From positions 1 to 16,669 of the forward strand of contig JAEZIU010000157.1 of assembly GCA_023436485.1 (NCBI GenBank): a stretch of 16,669 bases of DNA. The letters are read 5' to 3'. Of this stretch, positions 1-7,016 are shown one piece after another (positions within the stretch are counted from its first letter, which is position 1; every line of letters begins with the position of its first letter). The notes below the pieces were generated by a model. That model worked only from the letters and a program-made list of their open reading frames with translations. It ran no database searches and was not told the origin of the DNA. Source of the stretch: Bacillota bacterium (lineage in GTDB: Bacteria; Bacillota; Clostridia; Acetivibrionales; DSM-1351). The position numbers and the translations under genes were made by a program.

Positions 1-224
1 TTGTAATACTCTACACATATAAGCCGCAAGCGGAAGCAATGGTCAAGGTTCCGGATGTTAAGAACAAGTCAGTTTATGATGCTACACAAGTATTTAAGAA
101 GCTTGGACTTAATATTCGTGTAAATGGAACAGGAACGGCGGTAAGCCAGAACGTAGATGCCGGTACAAAAGTTAAGAAGGGTGCTGTAGTCGAAGTTATA
201 TTCAGGAATGTAGTTTCGGATTAG
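1..224 (+). CDS. spoVD: C-terminal end of a PASTA-domain penicillin-binding protein, probably SpoVD (5' partial)
   Basis: Only the last ~73 codons are present. The frame is open from the left edge (reading VILYTYKPQAEAMVKVPDV) and stops at TAG 222-224. The visible part is one PASTA domain: it begins at the typical VPDVKNKSVYDA, continues with KKLGLNIRV, and ends with the small-residue turn and GAVVEVIF strand of this fold. PASTA domains sit at the C-terminus of class B penicillin-binding proteins and of Ser/Thr kinases, where they bind peptidoglycan fragments or lipid II. A PASTA protein directly upstream of murE and in the same cluster as a spoVE-like gene matches SpoVD, the transpeptidase for spore cortex synthesis in Bacillus and Clostridia. 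The catalytic domain is outside the window, so a vegetative PBP (PbpB/FtsI type) cannot be excluded. Confidence 0.7.
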   Translation, partial: VILYTYKPQAEAMVKVPDVKNKSVYDATQVFKKLGLNIRVNGTGTAVSQNVDAGTKVKKGAVVEVIFRNVVSD

Positions 225-281
225 TTTAGTGTTAAAAAATCAGGGCAATACTTATAGAACAGTATGGAATTCATAATATTT

Positions 282-297
282 GGAGGTGTTTTACTTG
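282..297 (+). promoter_or_regulatory. Ribosome-binding site that fixes the murE TTG start
   Basis: GGAGGTG at 282-288 lies 6 bases upstream of TTG 295-297. It therefore supports TTG 295 over the more upstream in-frame TTG at 280, which would overlap the Shine-Dalgarno sequence itself. Confidence 0.75.
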
Positions 298-1755
298 CAG
301 CTAAAAGAGCTTGTAAGGGATTTGAATATCAAAGGAATTAATGGCAGTCTGGATGTGGAAATTGACAGTATAGCATATGATTCCAGAAAAACGAAGCAGG
401 GCAGCCTTTTTGTCTGTATAGAAGGAACAGTGGTTGACGGACACAAGTACATAAATGATGCGATTGAAAACGGGACTAAAGCATTTATTGTTCAGAAACA
501 TGTTGATGTACCGGATGGAATTACTACCATTGAATTGGATGATACGAGATTCGGCCTTGCAGCCGTATCGGATGCATTTTTTGGTCATCCCTCATCAAAA
601 TTCAATCTTATAGGCATTACGGGAACAAAAGGTAAAACTACAACTACTTATATGGTTAAGGCTATTCTTGAGGCTGCAGGACATAATATGGGCCTAATAG
701 GAACTGTTGCCAATCTCATAGGTAGCGAGGTATTGTATACTTCCAGGACAACGCCTGAATCATATGATTTACAGAGCCTTTTTAGCGATATGGTTGACAA
801 GAAGGTGGATAGTACAGTTATGGAAGTATCATCTCAGGGACTGGAACTTCACAGGGTAGCAAAATGTGATTTTGACATAGGAGTGTTTACAAATTTTTCA
901 AGGGATCATATAGGGCCAAAGGAACATGCCACACTTGAAGAATATTTCAACGCTAAAGCCAAACTTTTCAAAATGTGCCGTAAAGCAGTTATTAATATAG
1001 ACAGTGAACATGGCAGAAAAATGGCGGAACTGGCTGAGTGTAAAGTGTTAACATACGGCTTGACCGACAAAGCGGATATATGGGCTTCGGATATAGTCAA
1101 AAAAACAGGGCACACATACTTTAAACTTAATTCTCCATGGGGCAGTACTGACATTCAAACAGATCTCCAGGGTGAATTCAATATCTACAACGCATTGGCA
1201 GCTATCGGTTCCTGCTGCTTAATACCGGGTATTACCCTTGAGCATGTAAAAACAGGATTGACCAAGGTTACTGTTCCGGGCAGAATGGAGTCTGTGAAAA
1301 CCGGCGGCAATTATTCTGTTCTCATAGATTATGCACATACTCCCGACAGTCTTGAACAAGTACTTAAAACAGTAAAGGAATTCGCACATGGAAGGGTTAT
1401 CAGCCTGTTTGGATGCGGAGGGGACAGAGATAAGGGTAAAAGACCTGCAATGGGTGCTATTTCAGGAAATATTGCTGATTTTACAATTATAACCTCGGAT
1501 AATCCAAGGACTGAAAGCCCGGAACAGATAATTGAAGATATTGAGGCAGGCATTAAAGAAACAAATGGAAAATATGTTAAAATAACTGATAGAAGGCAGG
1601 CAATAAAATTTGCACTTGAAAATGTCGTGGATGGAGATATAATTATTTTGGCAGGTAAGGGTCATGAGACCTATCAGCAATTTGCCGAAAAAACAATACA
1701 CTTTGATGAACGTGAGGTAGTAAATGAGCTGTTGGTAGAACTCGGAAGGAGATAG
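295..1755 (+). CDS. murE: UDP-N-acetylmuramoyl-tripeptide synthetase MurE, meso-diaminopimelate type
   Basis: This is the Mur ligase that adds the third stem-peptide residue to UDP-MurNAc-L-Ala-D-Glu in the cytoplasm, using ATP. The product is 486 aa from TTG 295, the usual family length. An N-terminal UMP-binding domain contains DSRK. The central ATPase domain has the P-loop GTKGKTTT at residues 110-117, followed by TSRTTPES and MEVSSQGLELHR, which are strongly typical of MurE. The C-terminal ligase domain contains D-N-P-R at residues 402-405. In this family DNPR marks specificity for meso-diaminopimelate rather than L-lysine, so the wall is predicted to be of the DAP type. The gene follows the PASTA protein and is 5 bases from murF, so it is surely co-transcribed with murF. 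Confidence 0.96.
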   Translation: MQLKELVRDLNIKGINGSLDVEIDSIAYDSRKTKQGSLFVCIEGTVVDGHKYINDAIENGTKAFIVQKHVDVPDGITTIELDDTRFGLAAVSDAFFGHPSSKFNLIGITGTKGKTTTTYMVKAILEAAGHNMGLIGTVANLIGSEVLYTSRTTPESYDLQSLFSDMVDKKVDSTVMEVSSQGLELHRVAKCDFDIGVFTNFSRDHIGPKEHATLEEYFNAKAKLFKMCRKAVINIDSEHGRKMAELAECKVLTYGLTDKADIWASDIVKKTGHTYFKLNSPWGSTDIQTDLQGEFNIYNALAAIGSCCLIPGITLEHVKTGLTKVTVPGRMESVKTGGNYSVLIDYAHTPDSLEQVLKTVKEFAHGRVISLFGCGGDRDKGKRPAMGAISGNIADFTIITSDNPRTESPEQIIEDIEAGIKETNGKYVKITDRRQAIKFALENVVDGDIIILAGKGHETYQQFAEKTIHFDEREVVNELLVELGRR

Positions 1756-1760
1756 AAAAC

Positions 1761-3140
1761 ATGATGTCTTATAACTGTGCAGAGCTGGTTGAGGCCGTAG
1801 AAGGAAAGCTGCTTTGGGGAGAACCCGGCGCGACTTTTAACGGGGTAACAACTGACTCCAGAAAAGTTACCAAGGATAGTTTATTTATCCCGCTAATCGG
1901 AGAAAAATTTAACGGACACGATTATATAGAACAATGTTTTAATGCAGGAGCGTCTGTTTGTCTGACTTCAAAGACAATACCACAAGTTTCAGGCTGCTCG
2001 GCTGTTTTGGTTAGTGATACCGCAAAGGCTCTCCGGGATCTGGCTTCATGGCACAGGAAAAAATATAACTTACCTGTGGTAGGCATAACCGGCAGTGTAG
2101 GTAAAACCAGTACCAAGGATATGGTATCATGTGTGCTTTCTCAACAGTATAAGGTTTTAAAGACTCAGGGTAATTTCAATAATGAAATAGGCCTGCCTTT
2201 GACGGTTTTTAACATTAATGACAGCCACCAAGCAGCTGTAATAGAGATGGGAATGAGCGGGTTTGGAGAAATCAGCCGACTTACTGCCATTGCCAGACCT
2301 CATATTGCCATAATTACAAATATAGGTGTTTCCCATATTGAAAAGCTTGGCTCCCAAGAGGGAATTTTAAAGGCAAAGTTAGAAATCCTTGAAGGACTTG
2401 ATAAGGATGGATTAGTTATACTAAACGGAGACGATCTGTTACTAAGCTCGTTGAAAGGAAAACTTCCTTTCAGAACTGTTTTCTATGGAATGAACAGCGG
2501 TAGTGATTACACTGCCTTAAACTATCAAACCATGGGAGAACAGGGAACTACCTTTGAAATAACGGTTAACGGGCGCGTATATAATGTTGAAATTCCGGTT
2601 CCGGGCATACATAATGTATACAATGCACTTGCTGCTATTGCTGTGGGAATTGAAATGAAGATTCCCATTGAAATAGTTGTTGATGGAATTAAACAGTTCA
2701 GTCCCGGAAATATGAGACAGAGTATAATAAACCATAATGGTATAAAAATTATAAATGATGCCTATAATGCAAGTCCCCAGTCCATGCAGGCAGCAATAAA
2801 TGTTCTTGAAGAAATATCGTCAGGTTCACGAAGCATCGCTGTTTTGGGAGATATGTTCGAGATGGGGGATATGTCAAAGGATTTGCACTACTCAGTGGGA
2901 GAATTTATAAAGAACAAGAAGATAGACTATCTGGTTACCGTAGGACGGGATTCCAGAATGATATCACAGGCTGTGGCTGATTCAGGAAATTGTGAGATAA
3001 AGCTGCATCATTTTGAAAACAACATGGAAGCACTTAAATATATTCTGGGAATAGCAATACCCGGAGATTATATACTGATTAAGGGCTCAAGAGGAATGAA
3101 AATGGAGGAAATCGCTGACGGAATAATGAAGTCGGAATGA
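1761..3140 (+). CDS. murF: UDP-N-acetylmuramoyl-tripeptide--D-alanyl-D-alanine ligase MurF
   Basis: MurF is the last cytoplasmic Mur ligase and adds D-Ala-D-Ala to the UDP-MurNAc-tripeptide. The protein has 459 aa. The N-terminal domain shows GVTTDSRKVTKDSLFIPL and GEKFNGHDYI. The P-loop GSVGKTS lies at residues 111-117 and is followed by KTQGNFNNEIGLPLT and EMGMSGFGEI, both characteristic of MurF. The C-terminal domain contains NDAYNASPQSM and AVLGDMFEMG. A ribosome site (GGAAGGAGA) lies just before ATG 1761. The next codon is also ATG (1764), so the start is uncertain by one codon. Spacing to murE is 5 bases and to mraY about 31 bases, which is consistent with a single operon. Confidence 0.96.
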   Translation: MMSYNCAELVEAVEGKLLWGEPGATFNGVTTDSRKVTKDSLFIPLIGEKFNGHDYIEQCFNAGASVCLTSKTIPQVSGCSAVLVSDTAKALRDLASWHRKKYNLPVVGITGSVGKTSTKDMVSCVLSQQYKVLKTQGNFNNEIGLPLTVFNINDSHQAAVIEMGMSGFGEISRLTAIARPHIAIITNIGVSHIEKLGSQEGILKAKLEILEGLDKDGLVILNGDDLLLSSLKGKLPFRTVFYGMNSGSDYTALNYQTMGEQGTTFEITVNGRVYNVEIPVPGIHNVYNALAAIAVGIEMKIPIEIVVDGIKQFSPGNMRQSIINHNGIKIINDAYNASPQSMQAAINVLEEISSGSRSIAVLGDMFEMGDMSKDLHYSVGEFIKNKKIDYLVTVGRDSRMISQAVADSGNCEIKLHHFENNMEALKYILGIAIPGDYILIKGSRGMKMEEIADGIMKSE

Positions 3141-3171
3141 TATCCATATAAATAAACAGGGGGAAACTGTT

Positions 3172-4155
3172 TTGCTTACTTTTTCTTTGACATCTGAACA
3201 TATAATAGCGTTTGCGGCAGCGTTTGTGCTTGCTCTGATTGCAGGCCCGATACTTATTCCGTTTCTGAGGAGATTGAAATTCGGACAGACGGTTAGAGAT
3301 GATGGCCCGCAAACACATTTAAAAAAAATGGGCACGCCTACAATAGGGGGACTGATTTTTATAGTCCCTGTTACGCTCACTTCAATATACTTTTATCAAA
3401 GCTATCCCCAGATAATACCTGTACTGATGTCTACATTGGGATTTGCTGCAGTCGGATTTATTGATGACTTTATAAAGGTTGTAAAGAAGCGGAAAGACGG
3501 ACTTTTTGCAGGTCAGAAAACTTTCTTTCAATTGATTGTATGTGTTTCCTTTGCTTTTTATGTCATGAGGTATACTGAGGCCGGAAGCTCAATTGCAATT
3601 CCGTTTACGAATATAATTATCCAACCTTGGATTTACTTTGTATTCATAGTGTTATTTATGTACTTCTTCTCGAATGCTGTAAATATTACAGATGGTCTGG
3701 ATGGACTGTGTGCAGGAGTTACGCTGGTCGTAGCCATATTTTTTACAATCATTTCTCTTACAAATGGGGAGTGGGGGTACATAAAGGTGTTTTCTGCTGC
3801 CATTGCAGGAGGATGTCTTGGATTTCTGGCATTTAATATTCATCCTGCTAAGGTTTTCATGGGTGACACCGGAAGTCTCGCATTGGGTGGAGCATTGACA
3901 TCCATAGCGGTTATGATGAGAATGCCTCTTATATTATTTCTTGTAGGAGGAATATATCTGATAGAAGCAATTTCGGTAATTCTTCAGGTTGCATCCTTTA
4001 AAATGACAGGAAAACGTATATTTAAAATGGCACCTATCCATCACCATTTTGAACTAAAGGGATGGAAAGAAACCAAGGTTGTAGCAGTATTTATTATAGC
4101 AACAGTACTACTAGCAATTGCTTCATTGATTGTGATTGGTTCAGACTTATTCTGA
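3172..4155 (+). CDS. mraY: Phospho-N-acetylmuramoyl-pentapeptide-transferase MraY
   Basis: MraY is an integral membrane enzyme that transfers phospho-MurNAc-pentapeptide to undecaprenyl phosphate, forming lipid I. The protein is 327 aa with about ten hydrophobic segments. Diagnostic motifs are all present: the Asp pair in GFIDDFIKV (D98, D99), NITDGLDGL (D174, D177), FMGDTGS (D232) and the triple-His loop HHHFELKGW (H290-H292). Translation starts at TTG 3172 behind CAGGGGGAAA. In many bacteria murD lies immediately after mraY. Here a 69-base gap leads straight to the SEDS gene. Confidence 0.96.
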   Translation: MLTFSLTSEHIIAFAAAFVLALIAGPILIPFLRRLKFGQTVRDDGPQTHLKKMGTPTIGGLIFIVPVTLTSIYFYQSYPQIIPVLMSTLGFAAVGFIDDFIKVVKKRKDGLFAGQKTFFQLIVCVSFAFYVMRYTEAGSSIAIPFTNIIIQPWIYFVFIVLFMYFFSNAVNITDGLDGLCAGVTLVVAIFFTIISLTNGEWGYIKVFSAAIAGGCLGFLAFNIHPAKVFMGDTGSLALGGALTSIAVMMRMPLILFLVGGIYLIEAISVILQVASFKMTGKRIFKMAPIHHHFELKGWKETKVVAVFIIATVLLAIASLIVIGSDLF

Positions 4156-4224
4156 TAATGGGAATTAATAACATACTTTTTACATATAATCAAAATATAC
4201 ACGGTACAAGGCTGGAGGAATAAA

Positions 4225-5337
4225 ATGAGGAACAAGAACACAAAGCCTTTTGATTTTTGGATATTCGCAGCAGTAATTTTGTTACTTTCATTAGGAACCA
4301 TAATGGTATTCAGCTCCAGTTATTATTTTTCCACACAAAGAACTGGAGAATCATTTATGTTTTTAAGACCGCAGCTTCTTTACATGGGTTTAAGCATTGC
4401 GGTTGTTATAGGAACGATGAATTTTGATTATCGTAAATGGGGCAAGATATCTCCTATTATTCTTATGGTAAGCATAGGCTTACTTATATTGGTATTAATC
4501 CCTGGAGTAGGGCAGAGTCAAAACGGTGCACAGAGATGGCTCGGAGTTGGTTCAAAAACCATTCAGCCCTCAGAGTTGGCGAAGCTGGGAATTATTATGT
4601 TTTTGTCTTTTAGCCTGTCCAAAAGAAAAGAGGTTTTGCAGTCATTTACTAAAGGACTGTTACCATATCTTCTCTTAATAGGGTTTGTTGCCGGATTGGT
4701 TGTTATAGAACCTCATTTAAGCGGTACTCTTATAATTGTAATTACTTCATTTATAATACTTTTCTGTGCGGGTGCAAAGATATCACATTTTGTTGTGATG
4801 GCTGCACCCGTAATAGTGGGAGTTGTGGGTGCTATTCTTGCCGCTCCTTATCGATTCAACAGAGTTTTGGCCTGGCTCCATCCGTTTAATTATTACAAGG
4901 ATCAGGGTTGGCAGACGGTTCAATCTTTGCTGGCTATCGGTTCAGGAGGAATATTTGGAAGAGGACTTGGACAAAGTATGCAAAAGTACCTTTGGATTCC
5001 CGAGCCTTATAATGACTATATTTTCGCAGTTTTGTCAGAGGAACTTGGATTTATAGGGGCACTTGTGGTAATGCTATTATTTCTTATATTTATTTGGAGG
5101 GGCATAAAGGTAGCCATGAATGCGCCTGATACCTTCGGAAGCCTCATGGCTACAGGTATAACCTGCCTTATAGGCTTGCAATTTCTGTTTAATGTTGCAG
5201 TTGTAACAAATTCCATACCACCGACAGGTATATCTCTTCCTTTCTTTAGTTATGGAGGGACATCACTGGTATTTCTTATGTTTGGAGTTGGAATACTGCT
5301 AAATATATCAAGATATTCAAATTATGAACGATTCTGA
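4225..5337 (+). CDS. spoVE: SEDS-family peptidoglycan polymerase, SpoVE/FtsW type
   Basis: This polytopic membrane protein (370 aa, about ten hydrophobic helices) belongs to the SEDS family. SEDS proteins polymerise lipid II into glycan strands together with a cognate class B PBP. The sequence shows the family hallmarks: MVFSSS in the first helix, QPSELAKLGIIMF, VIEPHLSGT, the long extracellular loop with GQSMQKYLWIPEPYNDYIFA and EELGFIGA, and the C-terminal IPPTGISLPFFSYGGTSL. Its setting between mraY and murG, in a cluster that begins with a PASTA-type PBP, fits SpoVE acting with SpoVD in cortex synthesis. The division protein FtsW has the same signature, so sequence alone does not decide between the two. 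ATG 4225 has a clear GGAGG site upstream. Confidence 0.92.
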   Translation: MRNKNTKPFDFWIFAAVILLLSLGTIMVFSSSYYFSTQRTGESFMFLRPQLLYMGLSIAVVIGTMNFDYRKWGKISPIILMVSIGLLILVLIPGVGQSQNGAQRWLGVGSKTIQPSELAKLGIIMFLSFSLSKRKEVLQSFTKGLLPYLLLIGFVAGLVVIEPHLSGTLIIVITSFIILFCAGAKISHFVVMAAPVIVGVVGAILAAPYRFNRVLAWLHPFNYYKDQGWQTVQSLLAIGSGGIFGRGLGQSMQKYLWIPEPYNDYIFAVLSEELGFIGALVVMLLFLIFIWRGIKVAMNAPDTFGSLMATGITCLIGLQFLFNVAVVTNSIPPTGISLPFFSYGGTSLVFLMFGVGILLNISRYSNYERF

Positions 5338-5348
5338 GGTGAGATCAT

Positions 5349-6440
5349 TTGAAGGTTTTAATAGCAGGAGGAGGGACGGGAGGACATATTAATCCCGGTC
5401 TGGCGATTGCAAAGTACATAAAACAAAAAGAAGCAGAAGCTGATATAACATTTGTAGGGACTAAAAAAGGCTTGGAAACAAAATTGGTCCCCAGAGAAGG
5501 GTTTCCATTGGAAACAATAACTGTCAGAGGTTTCAAAAGGAAACTATCTCTGGACACACTAATTGCTATAAAGGAACTGATACAGAGTTTCTTTCAGGCG
5601 TCAAAGCTTTTAAAAAGGATAAAGCCGGATATTGTAATTGGTACAGGAGGCTACGTATGCGGCCCGGTACTTTATATGGCTGCAAAAAAAGGAATTCCTA
5701 CTTTAATACATGAATCAAATGCTTTTCCGGGTGTAACCAACAGGCTGCTTGAAAGATATGTCAATTACGTAGCTATAAGCTTCAAGGATGCGGAAAAATA
5801 CTTTAAGAATAAGAAAAAGCTGGTGCTGACCGGTAATCCCGTAAGGGAAGAACTTCTTAATTCTAACAGAGGAAATGTTACAGATCTTGGTATAGTTGAG
5901 GGTAAACCTTTGATAGTTGCAATGGGAGGTAGCAGGGGGGCAAGAAAAATCAACGAAACAATTGCCGATATGCTCAATAACTATTTCAAGGGTGAATTTA
6001 ACTTGATTTTTGCAACAGGCGAAGCTCAGTTTGATGAGATAAACAGAACAGTCAAAGTTAATGACAAATATAAGAAAATGGTAAAAGTAGTACCTTATAT
6101 ATATAATGTAGATCAGGTTTATGTAGCAAGCGATTTGATGATTTGTAGAGCGGGAGCCATAACTATCAGTGAACTTCAAGTAATGGGAATACCTTCAATT
6201 CTGGTTCCGTCACCATATGTAACAGCAAACCATCAGGAGCATAACGCACGGTCGTTGGAGAGGGATGGCGGAGCGGTGGTAATACTTGAAAGCGAACTTA
6301 ACGCTGACTTGCTGTATAAACAGATTTGCAGTTTGATATCCAATAAGGATGTATTAAGAAAAATGGCAAAAAATGCTTCCAAAAACAGTGCAACGGATTC
6401 AGTTGATAAAATATATCGGATTATAAAGGAGATAATATAA
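5349..6440 (+). CDS. murG: Lipid II synthase MurG (undecaprenyldiphospho-muramoylpentapeptide GlcNAc transferase)
   Basis: MurG is a peripheral membrane glycosyltransferase of the GT28 family that adds GlcNAc from UDP-GlcNAc to lipid I, giving lipid II. The protein has 363 aa, the usual length. The N-terminal glycine-rich loop GGGTGGH (residues 7-13) and GTGGYVCGPV followed by HESNAFPGVTNR bind the acceptor. The C-terminal donor site shows MGGSRGARKIN, CRAGAITISEL and PSPYVTANHQEHNA. The start is TTG 5349 behind TGAGGTGAGA, only 11 bases after the SEDS gene. The gene ends at the first strong terminator of the window, so it appears to be the last gene of the operon. Confidence 0.96.
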   Translation: MKVLIAGGGTGGHINPGLAIAKYIKQKEAEADITFVGTKKGLETKLVPREGFPLETITVRGFKRKLSLDTLIAIKELIQSFFQASKLLKRIKPDIVIGTGGYVCGPVLYMAAKKGIPTLIHESNAFPGVTNRLLERYVNYVAISFKDAEKYFKNKKKLVLTGNPVREELLNSNRGNVTDLGIVEGKPLIVAMGGSRGARKINETIADMLNNYFKGEFNLIFATGEAQFDEINRTVKVNDKYKKMVKVVPYIYNVDQVYVASDLMICRAGAITISELQVMGIPSILVPSPYVTANHQEHNARSLERDGGAVVILESELNADLLYKQICSLISNKDVLRKMAKNASKNSATDSVDKIYRIIKEII

Positions 6441-6475
6441 AAACAGCAGGAGTTAAACTCCTGCTGTTTTTATTA
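6441..6475. terminator. Bidirectional intrinsic terminator between murG and the SASP gene
   Basis: A perfect 13-bp stem (6441-6453 with 6457-6469) closes on a 3-base loop and is followed by a T-rich run on the plus strand. On the minus strand the same hairpin is followed by TTTTTAT. It therefore ends both murG transcription and that of the convergent SASP gene, whose stop codon lies at 6478-6480. Confidence 0.9.
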
Positions 6476-6477
6476 CT

Positions 6478-6672
6478 TTAAGCCTGTGGGTTTTGATCTC
6501 TAAAAGAAGAAAAAACCTTTTTTACGATAGTACCACCGATTTTTCCTGCTTCTCTGGAAGTGATATCACCATTATAACCTTCTTTCAAGTTGACACCAAC
6601 TTCTCTTGCAACTTCGTACTTCATGTTGTCAAAAGCTCCACTGCTTCTTCCACCACTTCTGTTGTTAGCCAT
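6478..6672 (-). CDS. Alpha/beta-type small acid-soluble spore protein
   Basis: The product is a 64-residue DNA-binding protein of the SASP family, which coats and protects spore DNA and is later degraded as an amino-acid source at germination. Both conserved SASP blocks are visible: MKYEVAREVGVNL in the first half and DITSREAGKIGGTIVKKVF in the second. Its small size and the low-complexity start (MANNRSGGRSSG) also fit. The region matching the GPR protease cleavage site reads Y-E-V-A-R-E-V-G, a variant of the Bacillus T-E-F/I-A-S-E-F-G. A strong Shine-Dalgarno TAAGGAGGT lies 8 bases upstream of the ATG. The gene is monocistronic and converges on murG. Expression in the forespore under sigma-G is expected for the family. 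Confidence 0.93.
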   Translation of the reverse strand: MANNRSGGRSSGAFDNMKYEVAREVGVNLKEGYNGDITSREAGKIGGTIVKKVFSSFRDQNPQA

Positions 6673-6694
6673 AATAAATCACCTCCTTAGTGAT

Positions 6695-6723
6695 TATTAT
6701 GGCTCATATAGTCAAAAATATGT
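6695..6723 (-). promoter_or_regulatory. Candidate sigma-G-type promoter for the SASP gene
   Basis: On the minus strand, CATAATA (6695-6701) fits the sigma-G -10 consensus CATXHTA. It lies 17 bases downstream of ACATA (6719-6723), which resembles the -35 GHATR except for its first base. The predicted transcript would start near 6688, at the edge of the ribosome site, leaving a leader of only ~16 bases. That is short, so the call is tentative. Confidence 0.35.
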
Positions 6724-6770
6724 TTAGTAAAAAATGGTTTTTGATTTAAATAATAAAGATAAAAAATATG

Positions 6771-6799
6771 TAGACTAATGTTGAAATATGTGATAAAAT
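6771..6799 (+). promoter_or_regulatory. Sigma-A-like promoter for the uracil permease transcript
   Basis: TAGACT (6771-6776, four of six matches to TTGACA) is followed after 17 bases by TAAAAT (6794-6799). A TG sits one base before the -10, giving an extended -10. Transcription would begin near 6806, just upstream of the PyrR-binding sequence, as expected for an attenuated pyr leader. Confidence 0.55.
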
Positions 6800-6805
6800 C
6801 ATTTC

Positions 6806-6920
6806 CGGATAAAAAAACTTTTAAATTAGTCCAGAGAGGCTAGTAAGGGTATATATGGGAAAAGAGCATTTTTATGGATAGAGACCCTACCTTACTGCGC
6901 CTAGTCAGTAAGGTTTTTTT
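6806..6920 (+). promoter_or_regulatory. PyrR-dependent attenuator (antiterminator, anti-antiterminator, terminator)
   Basis: AGTCCAGAGAGGCT at 6828-6841 fits the PyrR-binding consensus ARUCCNGNGAGGYU exactly. AGTAAGG directly after it (6842-6848) can pair with CCTTACT (6890-6896) to form the antiterminator. CCTTACT is also the left arm of the downstream terminator, so the two structures exclude each other. In known pyr systems, PyrR with UMP stabilises the hairpin containing the binding loop, which releases the terminator arm and stops transcription when pyrimidines are plentiful. A pyrR gene is therefore expected elsewhere in the genome. Confidence 0.92.
6889..6920 (+). terminator. Attenuator terminator hairpin upstream of the uracil permease
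   Basis: ACCTTACTG (6889-6897) pairs perfectly with CAGTAAGGT (6906-6914) around an 8-base loop and is followed by a run of T to 6920. It is the conditional terminator of the PyrR leader and not the end of a gene. Confidence 0.9.
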
Positions 6921-6949
6921 ATTTGCATAAATCAATTTTCGTATGTTGG

Positions 6950-6970
6950 ATATGATTAGAATTATCATAT
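6950..6970 (+). repeat. Inverted repeat between the attenuator and the permease start
   Basis: ATATGAT (6950-6956) and ATCATAT (6964-6970) form 7-bp perfect arms around a 7-base spacer. The function is unknown. A weak promoter-like pair (TTGGAT 6946-6951, TAAAAT 6971-6976, with a long 19-base spacer) would place the repeat inside its spacer. Confidence 0.4.
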
Positions 6971-7016
6971 TAAAATATACGGGTTGATTACAAAATTTTT
7001 GGAGGGGATTTATACA

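Noticed and set aside
272..279. CATAATAT as a sigma-E -10 for murE
   Set aside because: The transcript would start at about 286, inside the murE ribosome site, so the message could not be translated.
280..294. Upstream TTG at 280 as the murE start
   Set aside because: It would place the GGAGGTG ribosome site inside the coding region and leaves no site of its own. TTG 295 is correctly spaced.
5715..6179. 154-codon minus-strand open frame inside murG
   Set aside because: It is fully antisense to a clearly conserved gene, has Cys/Tyr/Ile-rich composition typical of a shadow frame, and matches no family I recognise.
6493..6690. Plus-strand frame opposite the SASP gene
   Set aside because: It is a mirror of the SASP coding sequence and has no ribosome site. 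The SASP reading is unmistakable.
6984..7016. N-terminal extension of the uracil permease from TTG 6984
   Set aside because: It would include the GGAGGGGAT ribosome site, and the added residues are not conserved-looking. ATG 7017 is better.
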